From assembly GCA_036751905.1 (NCBI GenBank), contig DAIOTP010000026.1, positions 1 to 30,798 of the forward strand: a stretch of 30,798 nt of DNA, read 5' to 3'. Positions 8,420 through 17,876 of the stretch are shown piece after piece. The DNA comes from T3Sed10-241 sp036751905. GTDB lineage: Bacteria > Bacteroidota > Bacteroidia > Flavobacteriales_D > Cryomorphaceae. The translations under genes and the position numbers were made by a program. Numbering within the stretch: position 1 is the stretch's first letter; each line of letters opens with the position of its first letter. Under the pieces are notes generated by a model. The model searched no databases and was not told where the DNA came from. It worked only from the letters and a program-made list of their open reading frames with translations.

Positions 8420-9274
8420 ATGAATCGCTCATTTTTACTTATTTGCCTAATGTTGTGCGCAGTATGCGCTCAGGCCCAACGCCCTACCTCGAGGAAGCAC
8501 AAAGATGCATTTCCCTCTTTTGGCAATTTTGAACGCAAAGGCTGGCTCATAAGCCCAATGCTTACCTACACCATGCCCCCCTTTAAGCAGGCCCAACAAA
8601 GGCTCTTCGCCAATGGCGACCAGGTATACGATGTGCAATACAATGCCGCAGGCCGCATGGGCATTGGACTTGAAGTAGGTCGGTTCTACATCATGGATCA
8701 CTTGCCAAGAATACACTCCATCGAATTCAACATGGGTGTGAAAACCCTCAGGGGTGTAGAAAGATTTGAAGCCATACTCGACGATCCCAACCGCGTTACA
8801 CCATTTATACTTCGTGGTGATGGAGATTTTGGGTACAACTATGCCACGGCCAGTTTCCGTGCCAATCACGTGCACCACATCCGTGACAACAGCTTCATCA
8901 TCGGTTCTCTTGGCATGAACGCTGACTATATGTTTTCTGGTAGCCAGCGCTTTAACAGCCGCAACTTACCCATCACCACCGCTATGGGTGAGCGACTGCT
9001 TGTGCAGGCCCATGCCAAGTTAGGCTATGGATTTAAATTTACAAAGGGTACCATTGTTGTTCCATCGGTGGAGACACCCATACTGAATATGATCACTTGG
9101 GATGATGCGAAATCAACGCTTCACGTGTTCAACAGCCGCTACAGACCCTTGATATTCAGAATGACCTTCATCGTACTCGACAAAAAATCGAACCGAAAAT
9201 GCCCTACAAAAGGCCGTTCCAGCGGAAGGTCAGAGAGCCTCTTTGGCATGCTCGATGGAAAAGCGCCCTGGTAA
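8420..9274 (+). CDS. Exported protein of unknown function, barrel-like with basic tail
   Basis: Unrecognised 284-residue protein. A signal peptide is evident (MNRSFLLICLMLCAVCAQAQ, type I cleavage after AQA). Residues about 40-250 show alternating hydrophobic/polar strands rich in Tyr, Phe and Gly (for instance GIGLEVGRFYIMD and LLVQAHAKLGYGFKF), compatible with an outer-membrane barrel. The last 30 or so residues are different: basic and serine-rich (KKSNRKCPTKGRSSGRSES), ending in GMLDGKAPW rather than a barrel-type aromatic end. It follows kmo after 73 bases and converges on the metallo-beta-lactamase gene with only two bases between stops. Export is well supported; fold is inferred. Confidence 0.75.
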   Translation: MNRSFLLICLMLCAVCAQAQRPTSRKHKDAFPSFGNFERKGWLISPMLTYTMPPFKQAQQRLFANGDQVYDVQYNAAGRMGIGLEVGRFYIMDHLPRIHSIEFNMGVKTLRGVERFEAILDDPNRVTPFILRGDGDFGYNYATASFRANHVHHIRDNSFIIGSLGMNADYMFSGSQRFNSRNLPITTAMGERLLVQAHAKLGYGFKFTKGTIVVPSVETPILNMITWDDAKSTLHVFNSRYRPLIFRMTFIVLDKKSNRKCPTKGRSSGRSESLFGMLDGKAPW

Positions 9275-9276
9275 AC

Positions 9277-9909
9277 TCAGTTCAGGAAAGGGTTGTACCG
9301 CTTCTCCTCACCAATGGTGGTAGGCTGCATATGACCCGGCCACACCTTGGTTTCGTCAGGGAGTGTGAACAGCTCAGTCCTGATTGAATTGAGCAAGGTG
9401 GCATGGTCGCCTCCCGGCAAATCAGTGCGGCCTATGCTGCGGTGAAAGAGCACATCGCCTGCCAAAAGGACCCCCGAAGCTTCATGGTAAAAAGCCACAT
9501 GAGCAGGTGAATGCCCTGGCACATCCAACATTTTGAATAGGACATCCCCGAGGGCAAAACTGCCTTCCGGCAAAAAATCAACTTCGGGCGTACCGTTGTA
9601 AGGCAATCCGTAAAGCTCAGCAACGCGTGCTGCCGTTTGTAGTACCGGAATCTCACCTTTCGGAACAAGCGGGGTTTTACCAAAATAATCGGCAGCCCAT
9701 TGCAATCCCATCACATGATCAATATGGCAATGCGTGCACACAATGTATTGCACATCAAGTCCGTTATCCTGTATAAAATCCGCCAATACCTTTTCTTCTT
9801 TCCCATTACTGCATCCGGGGTCTACAATCATCGCTTCATTTTGCGCGTTGTAAACCACATAGGTGTTTTCCTGAAATGCATTGAATGTGAAGAGTTGAAC
9901 ATAAACCAT
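9277..9909 (-). CDS. Metallo-beta-lactamase-fold hydrolase (glyoxalase II-like)
   Basis: 210-residue MBL-fold protein of the short glyoxalase II-like group; such proteins hydrolyse thioesters or related metabolites in the cytoplasm. The dinuclear metal site is complete: THCHIDH (H60, H62, D64, H65), the third His in VPGHSPAH, the bridging Asp in LAGDVLF, and the last His in WPGHMQPT. There is no signal peptide. Length is about 40-50 residues below true glyoxalase II, lacking its C-terminal substrate-binding domain, so the substrate is open. It is divergent from the TolB-like gene and convergent with the exported protein gene. Confidence 0.9.
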   Translation of the reverse strand: MVYVQLFTFNAFQENTYVVYNAQNEAMIVDPGCSNGKEEKVLADFIQDNGLDVQYIVCTHCHIDHVMGLQWAADYFGKTPLVPKGEIPVLQTAARVAELYGLPYNGTPEVDFLPEGSFALGDVLFKMLDVPGHSPAHVAFYHEASGVLLAGDVLFHRSIGRTDLPGGDHATLLNSIRTELFTLPDETKVWPGHMQPTTIGEEKRYNPFLN

Positions 9910-10033
9910 CGTTGCTATATTTGGTACGAAGTTAGGGAAAGGCTTTACTTGAGTGTTTATAATTCACGATGCTTTTTTAACGAAAGTGACGTGTAAAATA
10001 ATGGCACATACGCTACCTTTACCCTACGGGTAT

Positions 10034-13000
10034 ATGAATGTGAAAATACTTGTTTCAGTCGCGTGTTTGGCTTTGCTCGCTTCAGCCGGGCAGCTCTTTG
10101 CGCAGTTCTACCAAGGCTCATTTATGGAGTTTGGCAAAAATCGTGTGCAATACCGCACTTTTTTATGGCAACAATACCGTTTTGACAAATTTGACACCTA
10201 TTACTACGAAGGCGGACAGCCACTTGCGGAGTTTGTGAGCAAAGTAGCAGAGCGCAATATCCGCTCGGTTGAAGATATTTTTGATTACAACCTCAGCGAC
10301 AAAATTCAATTCATCGTTTACAATACACAGACCGATTTCAAGCAAAGCAATGTTGGTCTTTCTATGAACGATGCCAACAGAATCGGTGGAACTTCAACAA
10401 CTGTAGGCAGTAAAGTCTTTGTCTTTTTCGACGGAGATCACAAAAATTTTGAAAAACAAATCAAAGAAGGCATCTCGCGCATACTTGTAAGCCAAGTGCT
10501 TTACGGCGGGGGTTGGCGTGATATAATTCGCACCAATGCCATTACCACCATGCCCGAGTGGTATGTGGAAGGCCTCATCCTTTACGCTTCCAAAAATGTA
10601 AACAGCGAGGCCGACAGCCGCATACGGAGTGGTATATTGTCTAAAAAATTCGAGAAATTCAACAGGCTGGAGGGAATTGATGCCCACCTGGCCGGTTACG
10701 CCTTATGGGAATATGTAGCCATGGTGTATGGAGAGAATATATTGCCCAACATCCTGTACATGGCAAGGGTAAGCCGCAACATTGAAAGTGGATTCCTCTT
10801 TGTACTGGGAAAAAGCCTCGATACCATTCATCAGGAATTCCTGGATTATTACCGAGGTGAATATGCGGTGAGCGACATTGTGAAGGAAGAGGTTGCCATG
10901 GAAGAGATTGAGATTAAAGTGAAGAAGGAGCAGGTGGTAACCCAATTCGAACTGAGCCCCGATGGCCGGCATCTTGCCTACGTAACCAATGTAATGGGGC
11001 AATACCGACTTTACCTTCTTGACACAGAAACCGGAACACGAAAAAAAATATTAAAAGCAGAGCACAAACTCGAACGGATTCCGGATTACAGCTTCCCTGT
11101 ACTGACCTGGCATCCCTCGAGCAGTGCATTCACCTATATTACAGAACGACGAGGGCGACTGGTGCTGAATACCTACAACCTCGACGATAAAAAAACAACT
11201 TCAAGAGAGTTGTTTCAGCTTGACAAGGTATTGAGCATGAATTACAGTTCGAACGGACAACAAATGGTGTTCTCAGGGGTTTACAAGGGGCGTACCAACC
11301 TGTACCTGTACTACCTCATTGGCAATAGGCAAGAGCAGCTTACCAACGACCAATTTGACGACCTCGATCCAAGTTTCACCAAAGATGGCAATAAAATATT
11401 GTTCGTTTCTAACCGCTTGGACGATACCTTACGCGTAAAACCTTTGGTAACCGAGGTACATACCAACAAAGATGTGTACGCATTCAATTTACGCAGCCGT
11501 TCGCGTTACCTTGAGCGCATCACCAACACACCGGGTTTGGTAGAACGCAAGCCCTTTCACTACAAAGACAACCAGTTCACTTACCTCGCCGACTATGAGG
11601 GGACGGTAAACCGGTATGTGGCGAGCTACGACAGCACAATTAGCAGTATTGACACCATCGTCAATTACAGATATGTTACAAAAGCTGAAGCCATTACCAA
11701 TTACCGCACCGATTTGCTCGCATATAGCGCCCATCCCCTAACCGGAAATTATGGTAGCTATGTGTTCAAAGATGGAAAATACCGCTTCTTCAAAGGCAAT
11801 TTCCGCGAAGACTTGATTGGGGCTCCCTCAGCCCGCAAATCGGATGAGGAGAAATCGGATGAAGATGGTTCTTCAACTGATTCAATGGCCAAAACGGAAG
11901 AAGGGGTGGAACACGTGAAGCCCATCATTCTCTCTCCGCGTGAACGCAGCTCAAACGAAATCAACATCAGAAACTACACATTCGAAGGCGAACGCAGCTT
12001 TGAATATGTACAAGAAACGGTGACCATCACTGAAATTCCCCAGAAGAAAAGAGATTACAGACCTATGAGAGAAGGGATTACTTTCCTCGACTCATTGAAT
12101 TTGCCAGGAGCGCGCAATTACAATTTGAATTTCTCCATAGACGAAACGGAACTTCAAATTGACAATACGTTTTTGACCAACTTCTATCAACCAATAACCG
12201 GTGGACAACGCTTGAACCCAGGTATTGGCCCAATGCTTGGCGCAAGTGCAAGTGACCTCTTTGAGGACTACAGGTTGTATGGAGGTGTACGTTTCAATTT
12301 TGGAATTGATAACCTCACTTATTTGGCTGCATTCGACGACCTGAGTAAGCGCCTTGACAAAAGAATTGTGCTGATACGGGAATCGAACCGCTTTCAGTCT
12401 ACACAAACGCAGCAATTTAAAGTAATTACCTACCAGGGAAATTACCGATTGAGCTACCCCATCAACGAAGTGTTGAGTCTTAGAGGCACTGCAATTTTGA
12501 GACATGAGCAGTTCATTAGCTTGGCCATTGAGCAGAGTAGCCTCACAAACCCAAACTCCTACTCTAATTTTGCAGGATTGAAAGGTGAAGTTGTATTTGA
12601 CAACACCATCGGCATGGGCCTCAACATTATGCGCGGCATACGTGCAAAAGGATGGGCGGAATATTACAGAGATCCTTTCAATTCGGCCACAACTTTCATG
12701 GTGTTCGGGGCTGACATGAGGCAATATCATCGCATACACCGCAACCTCATTTGGGCCAACCGCCTGGCATGGAGCAGTTCTATAGGGTCTGAGCGCCTTG
12801 CATACTTTCTCGGTGGTGTTGACAACTGGCTTGCACCGCGCAATGACGAAAGTGTACCCTTGGCCACTGATCAAAATTTTCGCTACCAAACTTTGGGTAC
12901 ACCCATGCGCGGATTTATATACAACGTGCGTAACGGCAACAGCTTTGCAGTGATCAACTCAGAGTTGCGCTGGCCCATATTTAAATATTTGTTCAACAGG

Positions 13001-13297
13001 CCCTTGAAGAGCGATTTCCTCGAAAACTTCCAGGTAGTAGGTTTTGGCGATGTTGGCTCTGCCTGGACAGGCCCCAGTCCTTTCTCACCCGAAAATGCTT
13101 TCAACAGTACCATAATTACCCGTGGTGATGTGACCATTGAGGTGGAAAATAACCGTGATCCAATTGTATACGGCTATGGATTCGGGCTGCGAAGTAGGCT
13201 ATTTGGCTATTTTATACGGGCCGATTGGGCTTGGGGCATTGATGATGGAATAAGGCTGCCCTCTGTTTTTTATTTATCATTGGCCTTGGACTTTTAG
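10034..13297 (+). CDS. TolB-like (PD40) outer-membrane protein with C-terminal beta-barrel
   Basis: 1087-residue exported protein. Signal peptide at 1-24 (MNVKILVSVACLALLASAGQ, then LFAQ). Residues about 30-290 resemble a peptidase-MA-like domain with the MPEWYVEGL motif (near 174), but the segment where a zinc-binding HExxH would be expected reads GISRILVSQVLYGGG, so catalysis is unlikely. WD40/PD40-type propeller repeats follow from about 300 (FELSPDGRHLAYVTN, DPSFTKDGNKILFVSN). An acidic serine-rich linker occupies about 599-630. The last 350 or so residues look like a surface-antigen/BamA-type barrel with a C-terminal Phe (YLSLALDF). The frame is open 27 codons further upstream; the ATG at 10034 is chosen because it begins the signal peptide. 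Role in the envelope is unknown. Confidence 0.85.
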   Translation: MNVKILVSVACLALLASAGQLFAQFYQGSFMEFGKNRVQYRTFLWQQYRFDKFDTYYYEGGQPLAEFVSKVAERNIRSVEDIFDYNLSDKIQFIVYNTQTDFKQSNVGLSMNDANRIGGTSTTVGSKVFVFFDGDHKNFEKQIKEGISRILVSQVLYGGGWRDIIRTNAITTMPEWYVEGLILYASKNVNSEADSRIRSGILSKKFEKFNRLEGIDAHLAGYALWEYVAMVYGENILPNILYMARVSRNIESGFLFVLGKSLDTIHQEFLDYYRGEYAVSDIVKEEVAMEEIEIKVKKEQVVTQFELSPDGRHLAYVTNVMGQYRLYLLDTETGTRKKILKAEHKLERIPDYSFPVLTWHPSSSAFTYITERRGRLVLNTYNLDDKKTTSRELFQLDKVLSMNYSSNGQQMVFSGVYKGRTNLYLYYLIGNRQEQLTNDQFDDLDPSFTKDGNKILFVSNRLDDTLRVKPLVTEVHTNKDVYAFNLRSRSRYLERITNTPGLVERKPFHYKDNQFTYLADYEGTVNRYVASYDSTISSIDTIVNYRYVTKAEAITNYRTDLLAYSAHPLTGNYGSYVFKDGKYRFFKGNFREDLIGAPSARKSDEEKSDEDGSSTDSMAKTEEGVEHVKPIILSPRERSSNEINIRNYTFEGERSFEYVQETVTITEIPQKKRDYRPMREGITFLDSLNLPGARNYNLNFSIDETELQIDNTFLTNFYQPITGGQRLNPGIGPMLGASASDLFEDYRLYGGVRFNFGIDNLTYLAAFDDLSKRLDKRIVLIRESNRFQSTQTQQFKVITYQGNYRLSYPINEVLSLRGTAILRHEQFISLAIEQSSLTNPNSYSNFAGLKGEVVFDNTIGMGLNIMRGIRAKGWAEYYRDPFNSATTFMVFGADMRQYHRIHRNLIWANRLAWSSSIGSERLAYFLGGVDNWLAPRNDESVPLATDQNFRYQTLGTPMRGFIYNVRNGNSFAVINSELRWPIFKYLFNRPLKSDFLENFQVVGFGDVGSAWTGPSPFSPENAFNSTIITRGDVTIEVENNRDPIVYGYGFGLRSRLFGYFIRADWAWGIDDGIRLPSVFYLSLALDF

Positions 13298-13405
13298 CAA
13301 ATAATTCCTCAAAAAGTTAGAACGTTTAGTGCCGTTATTTTTCATAGATCTCTGAAAAAGAATACAAAGATGAAACCCGTTTTCCATGTAAGTAATATCT
13401 ATTGA

Positions 13406-14611
13406 ATGAAGACCTTAGAACGCATTGAACCACTTTTTGAGGAATTGGTAAGCATTAGGCGTCATCTACATGCCCACCCGGAGCTTTCATTTCAAGAAGA
13501 GAAAACGGCTGCATACGTCGCTTCACTGCTCACATCATGGGATATCCCTTATGTGATGGGCGTAGGTGGCCACGGCGTGGTAGGCTTAATTGGTAACGAT
13601 ATCAATGGCAAGACAATAGCACTGCGCGGCGACATGGATGCCCTGCCCATCCGCGAAGAAAATCAAGTACCCTACGCTTCCACCAATGACGGCGTAATGC
13701 ATGCCTGCGGCCATGATGTACATACGACTTGCCTTTTGGGGGCGGCCAAGCTTCTCAAAGCCATTGAAAAAAAGCTTAAAGGCCAGATCAAACTTGTTTT
13801 TCAACCGGCCGAAGAGCGCATTCCAGGTGGCGCATCGCTGATGATCCGCGACGGGGTGCTTCAAAACCCTGATGTACAGCTTATATTCGGGCAGCACGTG
13901 TACCCCGAACTGCCAGCGGGCCATGTTGGCATGCGTCCGGGAATGTACATGGCTTCAGCCGATGAAATTTACATCACCGTACATGGAAAAGGTGGGCACG
14001 CTGCCCTACCACATAAAAACATTGATCCAATACTGATAAGCGCACATCTGATCACCGCTTTACAGCAAATGGTGAGCCGGAGAGCGCTCCCCACAGTGCC
14101 TGCAGTGCTCACCATTGGCAAGGTGATTGGCATGGGTGCTACCAACATCACCCCCGACAAAGTAATGCTCGAAGGCACACTCAGGGCTATGGATGAAGGG
14201 GTACGCTCAACACTGCACGAAGCAATGACCACCCTTGTGCACGGGCTTTGTACCTCCATGGGTGGAAAAGCGGAACTCGAAATACGGAAAGGGTATCCTT
14301 GCTTGGTAAACAACGAAATGCTCACTGCCTGGAGCAGAAATCATGCTGTTGCACTTCTGGGTGTTGACCAGGTGCACGACCTCGACATGCGCATGACTGC
14401 CGAAGATTTCGCTTACTTCGCGCAAGCTGTTCCTGCCTGTTTTTACAGATTGGGAATAAGCAATGAGGCCAAAGGACTTGGTGCCCCGCTACACACAAGC
14501 CGATTCAATGTAGATGAAGATGCCTTGAAAACCGGCAGCGCCTTAATGGCTCATCTCGCAGAGCAAGCACTTATTTCGCTTGATGCAGGAGAAATGCCTG
14601 GAATCAGTTAG
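13406..14611 (+). CDS. M20-family amidohydrolase (hippurate/N-acyl amino acid hydrolase type)
   Basis: 401-residue metal-dependent amidohydrolase of the M20D group, which cleaves N-acyl amino acids such as hippurate, N-acetyl amino acids or auxin conjugates. Signature segments are RRHLHAHPELSFQE (19-32), LRGDMDALPI (73-82), the metal site HACGHDVHT (C101, H103, H106), QPAEE (133-137, catalytic Glu pair) and the late LHTSRF motif containing the last metal His. The dimerisation lid domain falls around 185-295. No signal peptide is present. The stop codon overlaps the convergent recQ stop by eight bases. Immediately before the ATG is an 11-codon reading frame ending in TGA that abuts the start. 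The real substrate is not visible from the sequence. Confidence 0.93.
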   Translation: MKTLERIEPLFEELVSIRRHLHAHPELSFQEEKTAAYVASLLTSWDIPYVMGVGGHGVVGLIGNDINGKTIALRGDMDALPIREENQVPYASTNDGVMHACGHDVHTTCLLGAAKLLKAIEKKLKGQIKLVFQPAEERIPGGASLMIRDGVLQNPDVQLIFGQHVYPELPAGHVGMRPGMYMASADEIYITVHGKGGHAALPHKNIDPILISAHLITALQQMVSRRALPTVPAVLTIGKVIGMGATNITPDKVMLEGTLRAMDEGVRSTLHEAMTTLVHGLCTSMGGKAELEIRKGYPCLVNNEMLTAWSRNHAVALLGVDQVHDLDMRMTAEDFAYFAQAVPACFYRLGISNEAKGLGAPLHTSRFNVDEDALKTGSALMAHLAEQALISLDAGEMPGIS

Positions 14612-16793
14612 CCACCTCGCTCATAAATTTGATCCGCATCAACCGCAGCTGCTCTTCGGTGAAGTCACCTTCGAATGATTCAAACGCTGCGTCAATCTCA
14701 TCGCTTTCGGCATCCATGAAGTAGTCATAGATGTCGGTTTGCTCATCCTCATCAAGAATGTCATTGAGGTAATAATCGATGTTGACGCGTGTCCCAGAAC
14801 CTACAATGGCCTCAATTTCGAGAATCACATCATTGAGTTCCTTACCTTTTGCTCTTGCTATGTCCTCAAGAGGAACCTTGCGGTCTATATTCTGGATAAT
14901 GTGCACCTTGAGCCCTGACTTGTTTACAACCGACTTTACGACCAAATCCTGCGGCCGTTCGATCTCATTGTCGTCCACATACTTCGATATCAAGTCAATA
15001 AATGGCTGACCGAATTTTTTGGCTTTACCCATTCCCACCCCGCTTATGTGGGTGAGCTCCTCAATGGTAATGGGATATTGTATCGCCATTTCCTGGAGGG
15101 AGGGATCCTGAAAAATGACATACGTAGGTAGGGATTTCTTGTCGCTGATTTGCTTGCGCAACTGCTCCAGCATGCGGTACAGCACTTCGTCGGCGGCTCC
15201 GCGGCCCATATCCCGTCCATTTACTTCTGTGGCATCATCAACATCGGAATAGTCCTGCTCCTTGACCAGCTTGATGGAGGTGGGCGCCTTGCGGAAATTT
15301 TCCCCATCAGGGGTTATTTTCAGAATACCATAGGTTTCGATATCCTTGCGCAGCAGGCCATGGACGATCGACTGTCGCACTGCGCCATTCCAAAACTTAT
15401 TGTCGTGTTCAGCACCCGCCCCGAAGATCTCGAGTTCATTGTCTTTGTATGTCTTTACCTCATTGCTCTCATTGCCAGTGAGTATATTGCAAATATGCTT
15501 GGCTTTATGGCGTTCCTTGCTCTCCACAACGGCATCGAGCAGCAGCTTCATTTCATCTTTCGCCTCAAAATGCTCCTTGGGATAGCGACAATTGTCGCAC
15601 ATGTCCACACATGCTTCACTATCAAAGAACTCGCCAAAGTAGTGGAGGATGAATTTGCGCCGGCACAGGCTGGTTTCTGCGTAGGAAACTATTTCCTGCA
15701 AAAGCTGCCTTCCGATTTCCATTTCGGAAACGTGCTTGCCTTGTAAGAATTTTTCGAGTTTTTCTATGTCTTTATAGCTGTAAAACGCTAAACAATAGCC
15801 TTCCCCACCATCACGACCCGAACGACCGGTTTCCTGGTAGTAGCTTTCAATACTTTTAGGGATATCGTGGTGAATTACGTAGCGCACATCGGGTTTGTCA
15901 ATGCCCATACCAAATGCTATGGTGGCTACTATAACGTCTACATCTTCGTTCAAGAAAGCGTCCTGATTGCCGGCGCGCTGCGCTGCGTCCAGTCCAGCAT
16001 GGTAAGGCAATGCTTTGATGCCATTGACCCGAAGTGCTTCTGCAATTTCTTCTACCTTTTTGCGGCTCAAGCAGTAAACAATGCCTGACTTGCCACTCAT
16101 CGATTTTACAAATTTGATAATCTCGCGGACTACATCTTTCTTTGGCCGCACCTCGTAATACAGATTCGGCCTGTTGAACGATGCTTTATAAAGACGTGCA
16201 TCGGTCATGCCGAGGTTTTTCTGGATATCCTGTTGCACCTTTTCGGTGGCAGTAGCGGTAAGGGCAATGACAGGTGCTGTTGCAATTTCCTCAATGATAG
16301 AACGAAGGCGGCGGTACTCCGGCCTGAAATCATGGCCCCATTCAGAAATACAATGGGCCTCGTCGATGGCAAAAAAGGAGATTCCCGCTTCGCGCAGAAA
16401 ATCGATATAATCCTGCTTGGTAAGGCTTTCCGGAGCCATGTAAAGAAGCTTGGTAATGCCAGCCTGCACATCGTCCTTTACCTTTTGTATTTCGCTTTTA
16501 TTGAGCGAGCTGTTTAAAAAATGAGCCACCCCTTCGTGTTCGCTCACTGCCCTTATGGCATCTACCTGATTTTTCATCAGTGCGATGAGGGGTGATACGA
16601 CAATGGCTGTACCCTGGCTCATAAGTGCAGGGAGTTGATAACAAAGTGATTTGCCCCCACCTGTAGGCATAATCACGAAGGTGTTGTGGCCACCGAGAAT
16701 GCTTTCGATAATCACTTCTTGTTCACCTTTGAACTTTGTGAATCCAAAGTACTTTTTTAACGCCTCGCGTGGCGAAAGAATGTCAGTTAGCAT
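14604..16793 (-). CDS. recQ: ATP-dependent DNA helicase RecQ
   Basis: 729-residue 3'-5' DNA helicase of recombination repair. The Walker A motif PTGGGKS (43-49) and DEAH box (144-147, in IDEAHCISEWGHDFRPEY) are intact, as is helicase motif VI QETGRSGRDG (320-329). The RecQ zinc-binding subdomain has all four cysteines (C377, C395, C399, C402), followed by the winged-helix region. An HRDC domain (about 550-610, PTYVIFQDPSLQEMA and HISGVGMGKAKKFG) and a helix-turn-helix-like, acidic C-terminal extension (to 729) complete it. It is longer than E. coli RecQ because of that extension, as usual in Bacteroidota. Divergent from tatC across 222 bases. Confidence 0.97.
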   Translation of the reverse strand: MLTDILSPREALKKYFGFTKFKGEQEVIIESILGGHNTFVIMPTGGGKSLCYQLPALMSQGTAIVVSPLIALMKNQVDAIRAVSEHEGVAHFLNSSLNKSEIQKVKDDVQAGITKLLYMAPESLTKQDYIDFLREAGISFFAIDEAHCISEWGHDFRPEYRRLRSIIEEIATAPVIALTATATEKVQQDIQKNLGMTDARLYKASFNRPNLYYEVRPKKDVVREIIKFVKSMSGKSGIVYCLSRKKVEEIAEALRVNGIKALPYHAGLDAAQRAGNQDAFLNEDVDVIVATIAFGMGIDKPDVRYVIHHDIPKSIESYYQETGRSGRDGGEGYCLAFYSYKDIEKLEKFLQGKHVSEMEIGRQLLQEIVSYAETSLCRRKFILHYFGEFFDSEACVDMCDNCRYPKEHFEAKDEMKLLLDAVVESKERHKAKHICNILTGNESNEVKTYKDNELEIFGAGAEHDNKFWNGAVRQSIVHGLLRKDIETYGILKITPDGENFRKAPTSIKLVKEQDYSDVDDATEVNGRDMGRGAADEVLYRMLEQLRKQISDKKSLPTYVIFQDPSLQEMAIQYPITIEELTHISGVGMGKAKKFGQPFIDLISKYVDDNEIERPQDLVVKSVVNKSGLKVHIIQNIDRKVPLEDIARAKGKELNDVILEIEAIVGSGTRVNIDYYLNDILDEDEQTDIYDYFMDAESDEIDAAFESFEGDFTEEQLRLMRIKFMSEVAN

Positions 16794-16858
16794 TTGCTTG
16801 ATATTGATAAATACATCGGCCTTTGATCACAATCGGTCCGCTCTTGTTGATTTCGACA

Positions 16859-16916
16859 CCTCAAGATAGAACATTATTCAATAGATGCAATCAATTGTTA
16901 AAAAATTCACTTGAGG
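16859..16916. repeat. Spaced inverted repeat between recQ and tatC
   Basis: CCTCAAG (16859-16865) and CTTGAGG (16910-16916) are perfect 7-base inverted arms separated by 44 AT-rich bases in the divergent recQ/tatC region. A shorter CGAAG/CTTCG hairpin follows at 16935-16950. They could be operator arms, but such short repeats can arise by chance. Confidence 0.25.
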
Positions 16917-16988
16917 CCTTATTTAAAAGGGACCCGAAGATACTACTTCGCATTCAATATTAAAAGTGCCAGTGGCTGCTATTTGTTA

Positions 16989-16996
16989 TAGTTTTG
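16989..16996 (+). promoter_or_regulatory. Promoter -7 element upstream of tatC
   Basis: TAGTTTTG is an exact match to the Bacteroidota primary sigma factor -7 consensus TAnnTTTG, 19 bases before the tatC ATG, which would give a very short leader. No convincing TTTG sits about 20 bases upstream, so the -33 element is weak or absent. Confidence 0.4.
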
Positions 16997-17015
16997 CAAG
17001 CCCGACAGGCAGCAC

Positions 17016-17822
17016 ATGCGCGACTCAAACGAAATGTCATTTTTAGAGCACCTTGAGGAGCTCAGGTGGAAAATAATTAAATCCATACTGGCCATAATTG
17101 GCTGTGCTATAGTTGCTTTTATTTTTAAGGATTTTATATTCGATGCTGTAATTCTTGCACCAAAGAATCCCGACTTTTTGACCTATCGCGCCTTTTGCAA
17201 GATATCCATGCAGCTTGGGCTCGACGATACCTTTTGCCTGAAGCGTTCTTTTCAACTGCAAAACATCGAAATGAGCGGTCAATTCACAAGCCATATACTT
17301 GTATCCATTGTCACCGGGCTGGTGGTATCATTTCCCTACGTGTTTTTCCAAATATGGAGTTTTGTACAGCCGGGATTGAAAGAAAAGGAGCGCAACACGG
17401 CACGAGGCGTGGTGTTTTTCACAAGCCTGCTGTTTATTTCCGGTGTGTTGTTCGGATATTTTTTAATCGCTCCGCTCTCGGTTCAGTTTCTCGGAAACTA
17501 CCGCGTGAGTGAACAGGTCGAAAACATCATTACCCTGAGTTCATTCGTAAGTACCGTTACCACCACCACACTGGCGGGCGGATTGGTTTTTCAGCTGCCT
17601 ATCGTGGTGTACTTCCTCGCTAAGATTGGGCTGGTGACACCGGCCATCTTACGCACATACAGGAAGCACGCTATAGTAGGTGTCTTGATTCTTTCGGCCA
17701 TCATCACACCCCCTGACATCACCAGCCAAATACTAGTAACGCTACCTCTTGCAGTACTTTATGAAATTAGCATTCACATTGCAAGGGCTGTAGTCAAAAA
17801 ATCTGAGCGGTCTGCCGTCTGA
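17016..17822 (+). CDS. tatC: Sec-independent (Tat) protein translocase subunit TatC
   Basis: 268-residue inner-membrane core of the twin-arginine translocase, which recognises Tat signal peptides and exports folded proteins. The N-terminal cytoplasmic signature FLEHLEELRWKI precedes the first transmembrane helix, and six hydrophobic segments are present. Other family segments include SFVQPGLKEKERN with the conserved loop Glu/Lys region, and ILSAIITPPDITSQ before the last helices. An extended periplasmic loop (about 45-85) containing two Cys residues is normal for Bacteroidota. The basic tail RAVVKKSERSAV is cytoplasmic. No tatA/tatB gene is nearby. It is followed after 54 bases by the DUF5686 protein gene. 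Confidence 0.96.
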   Translation: MRDSNEMSFLEHLEELRWKIIKSILAIIGCAIVAFIFKDFIFDAVILAPKNPDFLTYRAFCKISMQLGLDDTFCLKRSFQLQNIEMSGQFTSHILVSIVTGLVVSFPYVFFQIWSFVQPGLKEKERNTARGVVFFTSLLFISGVLFGYFLIAPLSVQFLGNYRVSEQVENIITLSSFVSTVTTTTLAGGLVFQLPIVVYFLAKIGLVTPAILRTYRKHAIVGVLILSAIITPPDITSQILVTLPLAVLYEISIHIARAVVKKSERSAV

Positions 17823-17876
17823 TTGAATAATTTTATCGCTACATATCCGATTACTTATTATACGGTGCCTCGATTA

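Noticed and set aside
16794..17015. LexA-type SOS box before recQ
   Set aside because: I found only the CCTCAAG/CTTGAGG arms, which are too far apart for a LexA site, and no known SOS-box sequence.
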